From Eucommia ulmoides (lineage: Eukaryota; Streptophyta; Magnoliopsida; Garryales; Eucommiaceae): DNA of 64,000 bases. The DNA is taken from positions 48,106,647 through 48,170,646 of the forward strand of contig CM028328.1 in assembly GCA_016647705.1 (NCBI GenBank), given 5' to 3'. This document shows, piece after piece, positions 20,455-30,962 of this stretch. The number at the start of each line of letters is the position of its first letter. The first letter of the stretch is position 1. The notes beneath the pieces are model-generated. The model was not told the DNA's origin. It saw only the letters and a list, made by a program, of their open reading frames with translations, and ran no database searches. A program made the translations under genes and the position numbers.

Positions 20455-22041
20455 TGATAGGTGTAAAATACCTATCTAATTCTAAACCGAATTTGCCAGT
20501 TTTCGAGTATTTTATTAAAGTTTTAATATCTTTTTAACTGTTTTCATAAGTCAGGAGTAGGGATGTAAACAATCGGCAAACTAAGCGAAATGGTGGAAAA
20601 AAGGGTAGCCAAAAGATAAAAATGGAGGTTTCAAAGAACAGTGCAAATCTGCCTAAGTGAAGTTTCCATCACCTTGGTGGAAATCCGTCAGAAGGATGAA
20701 ATGCTAAAATGTTGAAATCCGCCTAGGCGAAGTTTCCACCGCCTAGGCGGAAATCCATCAGAAAGTTGAAAGGGCTGAAATATTGAAATCCGCCTAGGCA
20801 AAGTTTCCACTGCCTAGGTAGAATTCCGTCAGAATGCTAGACGTGCTGAACTGCTGAAATTCGCCTAGGAGAAGTTTCTATCACCTAGGCGGAAATCCTT
20901 CAGAAAGAAGGAAGACGAAGAAGTTAGTCCTCCGCCTAGGCAAATAAACCATCACCTAGGCGGATTTCTAACCTACTGAAACTCCGCCTAGGTGAAGATT
21001 CTACCGCCTAGGCGCATTTCGCAGAACAGGCCAAAATATCTGTTTAGATATTTTTCAAACCTTTGGCCTATTTATACCCCTTTCCTACGTCTGAAAAAGG
21101 TTGTTGATGAACCCTAACCCTAGTAGAGAGTTCTTAAGCTATATTTTGAAGATGAAGAAGGAGATTCATCATTCGGGCAAAGAAGAATCACTTGCGGAGC
21201 GATCATTAGCGATAGTGGACCGTTTCACTTTCAGATTTGATCGTTCTTCTCTTATTTTTATCTTTGTAATTACTTTTTCATATCTAATAATATCGAATCC
21301 CTCTTATTTTGTATTACATATGGCTAAGATCTTGTAGTATTAGTTAAATGTTACTTTGGTGTAGTTGAAATCATGTAATTGTTAAGTTGAAAGAATTAAT
21401 GTTACTTTAATGTGTTGTTTGTCTAAATCCGATTGTGTTTACCATTATTCTTGATATTATGCTTGTATTGATAAACCGAGAATACAGGGTTTGACACTCA
21501 GGAGAGGTAACCCTGGATTCGGACTAGGGTAAATACAATATGACGTTCTAACGACCCGGGAGGGTGTTAGAACATATGCAATCCATGACGTTGGCTTAAG
21601 ACTCACGCGACTTAGAGCTGTTAAGGCGTTGAAGGGGACTTCTTCATTGACACGAAGTCGTATAATCCCTCGTCTTACACTTGGGAGAGGTAGCGGAGGA
21701 GTTATCGATACAGAGATTGTCGGAATAGATAAAAACCATTATAGCTAACTTAATGACGTCAATTATGCATTATGTGAAAGAAATCAATACCTAAGTAATT
21801 AGTGTAATTAGAACTAACCCAATAGTTGTCGTTTATCTTAGTAGATCAAATAAAAGACAAACAAATTTTGATTAGTCGAGATAATATGAAACTATTTAAA
21901 TCACAATACTCAACCGAATTACACGTCATTCCCAGTGGAACGATATTCGATCTTACAAGATCCATTGTATTAAAACTAGACCTCGTATACTTGCGAGTAG
22001 TCAATACCGTGAGGACAATGATGTGAATCCTTGCGCGTACA
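20455..22041 (+). repeat. 3' LTR of B
   Basis: 1587 bp, TGATAGGTGTAAAATACC to CTTGCGCGTACA, about 80-85% similar to the LTRs of A. The palindrome array is at about 20650-21025 and a TATTTATA box near 21069. The next base begins Ty1/copia integrase sequence of D. Confidence 0.9.
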
Positions 22042-22788
22042 TAGATGGTTTTAAACATAACCTGCTTAGTATTAGCCAATTATATGATAAAGGTTATAAT
22101 GTCGTTTTCGATGCCTAATTAAGAGTGGGTATGATAGTAGCATCTTGCATCACATTTTGAGAATGTCTATACATGCTCATTTGATGATGTTTCTTCTTAA
22201 AATTTATCATGTTTAAATGTTTATCAAAATATAGTTTGTTATGGCATAAAAGACTTGGGCATGCTAGTATCAAATTGTTATTTATTTTATCTAAGAAAAG
22301 TTTTGTACATGGCCTACCTACATTGAAATATGTGAAAGATAAAGTATGTGATGCATGTCAATTAGGCAAGCAATCTAGATCATCATTTAAGAAGAAGATG
22401 CACACGTCCACGTCGAGATGTCTTGAAATGTTGCATCTTGATTTATTTGGTCCAAATGCCATTGCTAGTTTAGGAGATAAATTTTATGCATTCGTAATTG
22501 TTGAAGATTATTCTAGATTTACTTGGGTGTTGTTCCATGCTAAAAAGAGTAAGGTTGCCTTTATTTACTCTGAGTTCTGTAAACGTGTTCAAAATAAGAA
22601 GCAATGTTGCAGAATTAATATCCGTAATAGAGGCAGAGAATTCACAAACGATGAGGGAATTAGTTATTCTGATGAGCAAGGATATGATCACAATTTTTCT
22701 ACACTGAGATCACCACAACAAAATGGTATTGTGGAGAGAAAGAATATGACTCTTTAGAAAATGGCTAGAATGATGCTAAACGAGAATC
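22042..22788 (+). pseudogene. Ty1/copia integrase piece of D
   Basis: The GAG-pre-integrase and integrase zinc finger are visible as 'LWHKRLGHASIKLL...' with 'CDACQLGKQ'. They are followed by the catalytic core start 'LHLDLFGPNAIASLGDKFYA', 'VEDYSRFTWVLF' and the block 'LRSPQQNGIVERKN'. The piece ends at the 5-bp target GTCTA (22789-22793), where E2 begins, and continues at 32386. Confidence 0.88.
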
Positions 22789-22800
22789 GTCTATGATAAG

Positions 22801-24360
22801 TACCCCCAAACTTGGAATTTTGCTAGTCGCCGAGCAGAATACTCACACTAAAAATGAAAAACATAACTAAATTAAATAACATGAACAACCTAACCACAAA
22901 CAATCTAAACATAAAGATATGCGAGTTTTGAATTCTTCTACCGACCAAAACATTTTCCCCTCAACAACCCCCAGTCATATCAAGTTCAGGCAGTGAAACG
23001 CACCATGTGGTGTTCTAGAATTTCGACATTCAATAATGGTAAACGCCATTCTAGATCCTGTCAACGTGTGTGTGCGAGACTTAATAATATAGCTACCTAA
23101 GACCAAATTGGATTATTGACCAACGAAACTCACAACTTAGACCGTAAAGGACTAGGATACCGAAATGCCTGATTGGGTTTGACTCTTCACTAATGTAGGC
23201 TGAGTAGTTTATAAAGATCAAAATGACTTGGTTCAGTTTTGGAACATTTGGCCAAGGGTATATTGGAATGGAAAATGAGTTAACGTTATTAACTTAACGT
23301 TACCCAAGGCTCAATGCTTGACATACTCACTCTTGAACCCCCATAGATAAATTGGAAACAATCCCGAAGGAACAGTTAAGATTGATGTACTCACTTGTCA
23401 AAAGAAACGAAATTTAACGATATTTACATATATATATATATATATTTTAACTTACCATACCCTCAAACCTATTCGACTATTAGAATTTCACGGGTGTGGT
23501 TAAGAAAAGTAACAAGTGAGTACTCGAATACCGAACCAATCAGAAGTTTGCCCTAAACCCAACCGCTCACTTCAAGTAGCATATACAAATGCTAACTTGA
23601 TTCACTCAAATTGTGCCTTTAATTCAGAAATAAAGGTTTAGAAAAAGATTAATTAGCTAGGGTATTTGTTTATGTGTTTAGAATTGAAATGACATTTAGA
23701 CTACGATAGGGTAACGAGGGATAAACATATAACATGGTAGGCTTAAAAGGCTCAAGAGACAAAATGAATGCCTAAATCATATCTCCTGAACTACCTCGCC
23801 TAGGATTTCGCCTCAATCTTCCCCTCAATCAGGTTCTAGAATCCTTCAATTTTCATGAGTTTGCCTAATCGATAATCGTCCTCAAATCAATTGAATAGAA
23901 ATACATTGAGTCTTTGTACTCGTGCAATTTAGGATTCACAATAACTTTCACCAAAACGCATTGTCAAGTGCACAAAACACACATGCATGGGTATTACCCT
24001 TGACCTTGAAAACAACCAGGGGGTAATATCATTATCGGGTAATGGCCCAGATGAATGCAAAACTCAGCATGTGACAACTACAACACGAAAATATTCTATA
24101 CTAAACAAACATGCAATACGGTAAAACAATAAAACATAGTGACATACTACATACTACACATCACTGCTAAACTTAAAATAGACAGTGTCCTCAGCTACCC
24201 AATCATCATTTTCAACATATGAAATATAGCATGCTGACGAAGGAGGTTTAGAACACGTTCCTAGGAGGCGAGAGAATCTCGCTTCCGAATCAAGTCGGCT
24301 GTGACAAATTTAATTTATTTTTGACCTTGGATTGCCTCCTAAGAAGTGCTTGGCTTATGG
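22801..24360 (-). other. 3' non-coding region of E1
   Basis: Read on the minus strand it parallels the 3' regions of A, B, E2 and F. It holds a stem-loop (arms 24277-24286 and 24264-24273), an AAGTTTAG remnant of the first PPT-like motif near 24170, an AT-repeat (about 23427-23451) next to the second PPT-like site, GGGTAAC...TATACCC-type arms (23257-23305), the box CACCATGTGGTG (23001-23012) and the PPT (22801-22813). Confidence 0.65.
24264..24286 (-). promoter_or_regulatory. Conserved post-ORF stem-loop (E1)
   Basis: On the minus strand GGAAGCGAGA, a three-base loop and TCTCGCCTCC form a 10-bp stem with one mismatch, followed by CTAGGAACGTG. The equivalent in E2 differs at two stem positions yet still pairs. 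The donor-like GT is not kept in this copy. Confidence 0.6.
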
Positions 24361-24363
24361 TTG

Positions 24364-25362
24364 TCATCCTGACACGCCAAAGTGCTCGTCAAAGAGTGGC
24401 TTCCACCCATAGTATGTGTCAAATAACACCACGTACGGGTCTTGGTTTAAAACGCCCTCAATACTGGCGAGATATTGCTCTACTCGACTCAAGCTTTCAA
24501 CAGCATTCCTCATAGGCTCATGTACCTGGTGGGCATGAAAGGACGCTGCCAAAGGTGGCAAAGGACAAGTGAGCCACATCAGATCCTCGTAGATGTGATC
24601 GTCTTGGATCGATTGCGGCGTCACAAGCTGGAATTCAAATGGTAAAAATTCACAACGATTAATATGTGAATTTTCATTACCGCTCCACACTTGGGTTCTC
24701 TCTTTTTCAGCTTTATCAATGAATTCTCCCAAGCTCCTCCTGCTCATTTTCGGTTCCTCACGGTGGCTATCACATGATATGTCTTATGTACCTCCCAGGG
24801 CTACCGCATCTGACTCGGCCTCAATCCAGCAGATGAGCTGACTGATTTGCGTCTGTAAAGACGTTACGGGCATATTTATGTTGACGTAGGCTATCTCAAA
24901 ATAATCAAGACGATCCTTATGCTCGTTGATCTCGTCATGCATCTCCCTCAATAATCTCTGAGTTTTTCCCATAACTATAACGAACATATCTTCTAAGGCA
25001 GAGGAAAACTCCTCATCTTGGTATGGAATGTCAATCCATGGCACCGTAGTGTTGAAACTATCCCCCAAGCTTTGGTGACTTAGTGAATAATTCCAACTCT
25101 GATAATCATAGGCCTCCATTTCCTCCAACGACCAAATGGCTTCGTCCACAGTTAGGTCATAGAAAGAAGAGGTATTATTTCCTCCTTCCACCCATATTTT
25201 GGTGGTGGCTTGTAACCCGTTGAGAAATTTCAGGAGTTGACATTCCCTCAGGAAATCTTGATTCAGAAATCGAATTAGCAATTCCTTGTATTGATCCCAA
25301 GCACAATAAAATGGCTCAGAAACTTGTTAAAAGAATTGCATCAATACTTGTTGATCTAACAT
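24364..25362 (-). pseudogene. Gag-derived ORF of E1
   Basis: The start is chosen at 'MLDQQVLMQFF', shared with E2. Parts in order: a gag-like segment 'LLKFLNGLQATTKIWVEGG' with 'AIWSLEEMEAYDYQSW', which lines up with 'LLEEMAANNYQW' of the Athila gag; an acidic linker; a coiled coil 'LREMHDEINEHKDRLDYF...VTSLQTQISQL', like the gag coiled coil of A; and a C-terminal segment with no match in A ('SIQDDHIYEDLMWLT', 'YYGWKPLFDE') but well kept in E2. No protease, RT or integrase is present. The ORF has a couple of breaks. It may once have made a Gag-like protein that helped packaging. Confidence 0.7.
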
Positions 25363-25486
25363 ATCCAAGTACCCTGCAAGAGAAATAAAAACAAAACTAC
25401 AAAAAAAAAAAAAATTATGAATAAAAGAAAGCCTAAAGTAAATTCGGGTTATTTACTCACAATATTTATAATAATCTAAAAACCAA

Positions 25487-25505
25487 TCCCCGGCAACGGC
25501 GCCAA
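25487..25505 (-). other. Primer binding site of E1
   Basis: On the minus strand TTGGCGCCGTTGCCGGGGA, a full match to the tRNA-Asp-type site and the best preserved PBS in the window. It lies 5 bp inside the LTR end at 25511. Confidence 0.9.
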
Positions 25506-25510
25506 AAACT

Positions 25511-26844
25511 TGGAGGCGCATAATTAACGCACGCCATTTTCATCACAAGTGTACGAGTTAAGTTTTAGTATAAACTAGGAGATTTAGGGCTATTGGACAC
25601 AGGGATTGGTTGAGATTATTATCGAGTACCGTAATTATCATAACCTAATTTTATCTCGGCGATAAAAATTGTAATTTATAATCAATTAATACTAAACTAA
25701 AATAGCAATTAAACTATACTAAACTAATATTAATATGAGATGGTTAAGCGGAGTAGATTGCCTAGGGATTAACTTCATTTACTTAAATGTGTTTGTTTCA
25801 ATCTAATTTTGGTTAACGGTATTCGACCTCTTCGACAATCTCAGTTCGTAATCTCAAACACTACCTTTCCCGAGTGTAAAGTGAGTGAATATGTGACTTC
25901 ACATCAATGAAGAAGTTCCCCTCAACGTCTTAACGACACTAGGTCACATGAGTCTTACCCCAACGTCATTGATTGGATACTTTCCAACTCCTTCCTGAGT
26001 TATTGGATCATTGCGTTGTGTTTAACCTAGTCCGAATCCGAGGTTACCTCTCCCGAGTGTCAAACCCCATATTCTCAATATATTCAATCAAACACCATAT
26101 TCATAAATTTATATTAATCCCTAAACAATCCATGTTTAGCCAATGGCCATAACTATATATAAAAATGAATAACGAGATGAACATGCTCAACAAACTACTG
26201 AAGATAATAAAATAAAGAAAGAAATGAAAGACTTATCCATTATCCGAAGAATTGGCGCTAAAACCGCTGAACGATCACTTCTCATTCTCCTTCTTCTTCT
26301 TCTTCTTCTTTGGGTTGTGAGCTCTCCCTCAAAAACCTCTCAACCTAACCCTAAATATGTTATAAGGGTCTAGAGAGTTGAAAATAAGAGAGGATAAAGG
26401 CTTAAATAGGGAAAAATATCATAAAATATCTAAAAAAAGATATAAATCTAGTGCAGAGTGACCGCCGCAACAGTGGGATCACTACCGTGGCAATGGGTAT
26501 GTCGGTTTGATCTTCGCCGTAGTGGTGGAGGCAGCGGTGGAAGCAGAGATCTCTCGGTGGTGGGATTCTAGTAAGAAAATTTCTCTCTCTGCATATTGAC
26601 TGCCAGCAATGGTTTGGACGCCGTGGCGGTGGGCTGCTTTTCAGAATATTGCCTCCATGCTTGTTTTTCCACTGTTCTTGATCCGATTTGATCGTTTATG
26701 ATTTTTTTTTCATCCATTTTCATCCCACACACCTGATTTATACCAAAAAGAATAAAAATATATTAAAACCTATAAAAACAATATAAAAATACTCGAAAAC
26801 TAACAAAACCGACTTGAGAATAAATAGATAAATTACACCTATCA
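25511..26844 (-). repeat. LTR of E1
   Basis: 1334 bp. On the minus strand it starts TGATAGGTGTAATTTATC and ends GCGCCTCCA. The palindrome-like array (CCGCCGC...ACCGTGGC, CCACCGCC types) is at about 26460-26650, with a (TTC)n/(GAA)n run near 26288-26312. The layout (A/T start, palindromes, TATA-like region, 'gacactcgggagaggtaacc') parallels the other LTRs. Confidence 0.85.
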
Positions 26845-28248
26845 ATAAGTGATTTATTTATCGACAAATCAAGTACTTTTAGATTCAAATATTTGTGTGT
26901 TTTCAAGCTATTTTGTGTTTTAATATGTTTTTGTGTTTTTTGGCAGGTTTTTGAATAAAAGGGTGAAAATGTGCAAAATCGGTACAGGTGTAGTAACTGT
27001 AAGGCCATTTTTGACTATGATGCAATCCGAATTTGGCAAAACTAAAAATGTGATAGTTGTATATCTTTCTCTTAGATTTCCATAGGATTTTGAATCACCT
27101 CAATCGAAGTTGGGACGAGAAAGTTACAGCCAAAACAAGAAAGGGTGTCACCGCCGCAGCGGTCAAATAGTAGAGAGTTTCTAAGCTCTCTGCATTTCCA
27201 CCACCATGGTCCCACCACCGCGGTGGTCCGCCACCAGCGGTAAAGGGTTTTTATAGATATTTTGGAATATTTTTCACCCCTTAAGTTGATCCCTTCATCC
27301 CCAACATATTTTAGAAGATATTTAGGGAAGATTTTGAGAGGTTTTTGGGGAGCTCATCCAAAACCCAAAGGAGAAGAACACAAATTGAAGAAGGGGAAAT
27401 GCTCTCGGAGTGGTTTTAGTAGCAGATCTTTGGAATACGGCTAAGTTCCTTCATTTATTTCTTCATTTTCTTAACTTTGATAGTTGGTTTGAGAATGTTT
27501 AACTAATTTCTTGTTGTATAAACGGTTATGGCCATTGGATAAACATGGATTGTCTATGGGATTAATATAATTTATGAATATGTTATTTGTTTGAATTGTG
27601 TTTCGTTAACAGTTGTTCTTCGTTATTCGATTGTGTTTACCGTTCTTGTGTTGCCTATATGCTTGTTATGATATATTGAGAATATAGGGTTTGACACTCG
27701 GGAGAGGTAAGCCCGGATTCGGACTGGGGTTAAACACAACGTGACGATCTAACGACCTAGGAGAGAGAGTTAGAAAGTGTGCAATTGATGACGTTGGGGG
27801 GAGACTCATGGGACCTAGTGTCATATAGACGTTCAGGGGGACTTCTTCGTTGACGCGAAGTCACATATTCACTCACTTTACACTCGGGAGAGATAGTGAA
27901 TGAGATTACGATACCAAGATTGTCAAAGAGGTCGAATATTGTTAACCTAAATTTGACAAAATCAAACACGTTTAAGTAAATAAAGTTAATCCCTAAGTAA
28001 TCTACTTCCCTAAATGTCTCAATATAGTATAAATAGTGTAATTAGATTAATTAGTTAATTAGTTTAGTATTTATTAATTATAAACCAATTTTCATCGCGT
28101 AAATAAAGTCAGGTTATGACTATTGCGGTACTCAATGACATCATATAAACCAATCCTTGTGGATACGACAACCTCTACTCTTCCCATTATACTAAAACTT
28201 AACTCGTATACTTGTAGTGAAAGTAGCGTTGTGAGAATCCCGCTACCA
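26845..28248 (+). repeat. 5' LTR of E2 (after E1)
   Basis: It continues the LTR begun at 22794 (TGATAAG), resuming with the duplicated ATAAG, and ends CCCGCTACCA. It aligns with 30963-32385. The palindrome cluster is at about 27149-27242 (CCGCCGCAGCGG, CCACCATGG, CACCGCGGTGG). The end is followed by the PBS at 28255. Confidence 0.88.
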
Positions 28249-28254
28249 AGTTTT

Positions 28255-28272
28255 TGGTGATGTTGTCAGGGA
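28255..28272 (+). other. Primer binding site of E2
   Basis: TGGTGATGTTGTCAGGGA, a worn version of the tRNA-Asp-type site, lies 6 bp after the 5' LTR. Confidence 0.75.
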
Positions 28273-28395
28273 TTGGTTTTTAGATTGTTGTTGATATTGT
28301 GAGTAAATAACTTGATTTTAATTTAGGTATTTCTTTTGTTTATAATTTTTTGTTCGTAGTTTTGTTTTTTTATTTCTTATGCAGAGTACTTGAAG

Positions 28396-29406
28396 ATGCT
28401 AGATCAACAAGTATTGATGCATTTCTTTCCACAAGATTCTGAGCCTTTTCATTGTGCTTGAGATCATTACAATGAGTTGTTATTTTAGTTTCCAAATCAT
28501 GGGTTCCTGAGAGAGTGTCAACTACTGAATTTCTTCGACAGGTTACAAGCCACAACTAAAACATGGATGGAAGGAGGAAACGATATCTCCTCTTTCTATG
28601 ACCTAATTGTAGATGATTTAATTTGGTCATTGGATGAATTGGCGGCTTTCGATTTTCAAAGTTGGATTCATTCACCAAGTCAACAAAACTTAGTGGATTG
28701 TTCCAATACTTCAGCGCCATGGATTGATACCCCGGACCAATATGTTGAGTCTTTCCCTGCACTGGAGGAAATATTTGCTGATTTTATTAGGGAGACTCAC
28801 GCATATTGGTAGGAGACGAATGACCGGATCAAAGAGCATGAGGATCGTATTGACAACATTGAGACGGTCTGCACCGAAATCGATGCGACCGTAATGTCTC
28901 TTCAGACGCAAATCGATCAATGTTTTTGCTTCATTGAGTCCGAGTCCTAAGTGGTGGCACTGAGAGGCGAAGAAATCACTTCCGAATGTGAAAGCCATCA
29001 TGAGGAACCGAATACAAATGAAAGACACTTGGGTGAGATCGAAGACGATCAAGCTAATTGGGAAAAAACCCAAATGTGGATTGGCGATGGAGATTCATAT
29101 ATTAATTGTTGTGAGTTTTCACTGTTTGAATTCTAGTTGGTGATACCGCACTCAATCCAAGATGATCACATCTATGAGGATCTGATGTGGCTTACCTATC
29201 CTACACCGTTTCTAGCTCTATATATTCAAGCTCTCCAAGCACATGATCCGGAGCAAAATCAAGTTGAAAGCCCGAGCCAATTAAAGTCAAATCTCGCCAG
29301 TCTTGAGGGCCATCAAAACCAAGACCTGTACGTGGTATTGCATGACACGTACTATGGGTGGAAGCCGCTATTTGATGAGCAGTTCTCTGTGTCAAGCCAA
29401 AGATAA
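28396..29406 (+). pseudogene. Gag-derived ORF of E2
   Basis: It has the same order as in E1: start 'MLDQQVLMHFF'; 'TWMEGGNDISSFYDLIVDDL' and 'LIWSLDELAAFDFQSW' (gag-like); a coiled coil around 28800-28930; then 'SIQDDHIYEDLMWLTYPTP' and 'DTYYGWKPLFDEQF'. The last 80 residues are about 60% identical to E1 by eye, better kept than the middle. No pol domain follows. Several breaks are present. Downstream, 'cttgggaggcaacccaag' (about 29420-29438) forms a small extra hairpin before the main conserved stem-loop. Confidence 0.7.
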
Positions 29407-30962
29407 TAAATCAAGTGCTTCTTGGGAGGCAACCCAAGGTAAAAAATAAATTAAACCTGTTACAACCGACTTGATTCGGAGGCGAGATTATCTCGTCTCC
29501 CAGGTACGTGATCTAAACCCTTGTCTTCATTATCATGCTTTATGCTTTCATTGGGATCGTAGATGGATTGTTTTGGAAATTACCCATTTTAAGTTTAGTG
29601 GTGATGTGTAGTATGTTTAGTATGTGTTAGTGTTGTTCGTTATGTTTTATTGTTTTTATTGTATGCATGTGTGTTTAGGTTAGTTATTATTATGTGCTGA
29701 GTTTTGACTTCATCTGGGCCATTACCTGATGATAAGTCTGTCCATTGATTGTTTATTAAGGTCGAGCGTAAAGCTCATTCATGTGTGGTCAGTGTGCTTG
29801 ACATATCGTTTTAGTAAAATTTATTGTAGATCCTACTTGCACGAGCACGTAAACCCAATGTATAACTATCCAATTGATTTGAAAACGATTATCTGTCACC
29901 TAAATTCATGACAATAGGGATTCTAGAACATGATTTTGGGGAAATGCGAGGCGAAATCCTAGGCAAGGTAGTTCGGGAGATATGATTTAGGCATTCATTT
30001 GATCGCTTGAGCCTTTGAAACTTACCTTGTTATATCTTTATCCGTCGTTACCCTGTCGAAGTTGGAAAGCCATTTTAATTTTGAACACTTAACTAATACC
30101 ATGGCCAATGGAATTCTTTTCAAACCTATATCGCTGAACCGAAGGCACAAATTTGAGTGAATCAAGTTAGCATTCATGTATGCTACTTGATGTGAGCGGG
30201 TTGGGTTTAGGGTGAACTTTTAAACTGGTTCGGTATTTGAGTACTCAATTGTATTTTTCTTTCTTTTTAACCACACCCGTGAAATTATAATAATTGAATA
30301 AGTTTGGGTGTATGGTTTATTTGAAAAAAAATAACATGTTTATACGGTTTTATTTTCCGTTTCCTTTGACAAGTGAGTACGAAGTTTGTAAATATATGTT
30401 CAAGGTTGTTTGAAATTTATCTATGGGGGTTCGAGTATGAGAGTGACAAGAATGTGCCTCGGGTATCGTCAAGTTAATAACGTTAACCTATTTTCTATTT
30501 TCGATATATCCTTGGCCGTTTTCCAAAACCGAACCAAGTCCTACTGATATTTTTGAATTGCTTAGCTTACATTAATGGAGAATAGAACCCCATCGGGCTT
30601 ATGGATTCCCTATACCTTTTTGGTTTTAGTAATGAGCTTATTTGGTAGATAATCTAAAACGATTAACAGATAGTTGTATAATTGAGTTTTATCACACACA
30701 CTTTGATATGATCTAGAATGGCGCTTACTATTAGCGAATGTTGAAATTCTAGAACACCACAAGGTGTGTTTTATTCTTGAACTTGATAGGATTGGGGGCT
30801 GATGAGGGAAAAATCGTTTGGTCAGTAGATGATATTCAAAACTTGCACATTATTGTTTTTAGTGTTTTACGTTTTTAGTTTTTAATTTCGTAATTAGTAG
30901 TTTATTTTCTTGTTTATATGTTTTTGCTTGAGGACAAACAAACGTTTGAATTTGGGGGTATT
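29407..30962 (+). other. 3' non-coding region of E2
   Basis: It parallels A's 3' region. Parts: main stem-loop (29478-29500); PPT-like AAGTTTGGGTG (about 30300); GGGTATCG...CGATATATCC arms (30461-30511); CACCACAAGGTG (30755-30766) preceded by GTTGAAATTCTAGAA; and the PPT AATTTGGGGGTATT (30949-30962). Confidence 0.65.
29478..29510 (+). promoter_or_regulatory. Conserved post-ORF stem-loop plus donor-like site (E2)
   Basis: GGAGGCGAGA (29478-29487), loop TTA and TCTCGTCTCC (29491-29500) make a 10-bp stem with one G-T pair, followed at once by CAG|GTACGTG. It is the tightest of the five hairpins. Confidence 0.68.

Larger units (their letters stand above)
1696..22041 (+). mobile_element. Element 'B': Athila-type Ty3/gypsy, broken and nested
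   Basis: B is seen as two pieces, 1696-3118 and 16627-22041, separated by the whole of element A. The join is exact: A has a 5-bp duplication CCAGC on both sides, and B's sequence across it matches the same region within A (about 11130-11170). B supplies the end of pol, a 3' non-coding palindrome array, an env-position ORF (17709-18784), a long 3' non-coding region and a 3' LTR (20455-22041). Its 5' half is replaced at the left by LTR C or lies outside the window. B's right end abuts Ty1/copia sequence of element D, so B had inserted into D. It is broken many times in its coding parts and is older than A. Confidence 0.85.
22801..26844 (-). mobile_element. Element 'E1': non-autonomous, one-LTR copy inside the LTR of E2
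   Basis: Read on the minus strand: LTR (26844 down to 25511, starting TGATAGGTGTAATTTATC), PBS (25505-25487), gag-derived ORF (25362-24364), 3' non-coding region and PPT GTTTGGGGGTA ending at 22801. Both edges are flanked by ATAAG (22796-22800 and 26845-26849), which continues as the start of E2's LTR on the right. No second LTR is present. The ORF and 3' region match E2, so it is the same broad family with a different LTR. It is mildly broken. Confidence 0.85.
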
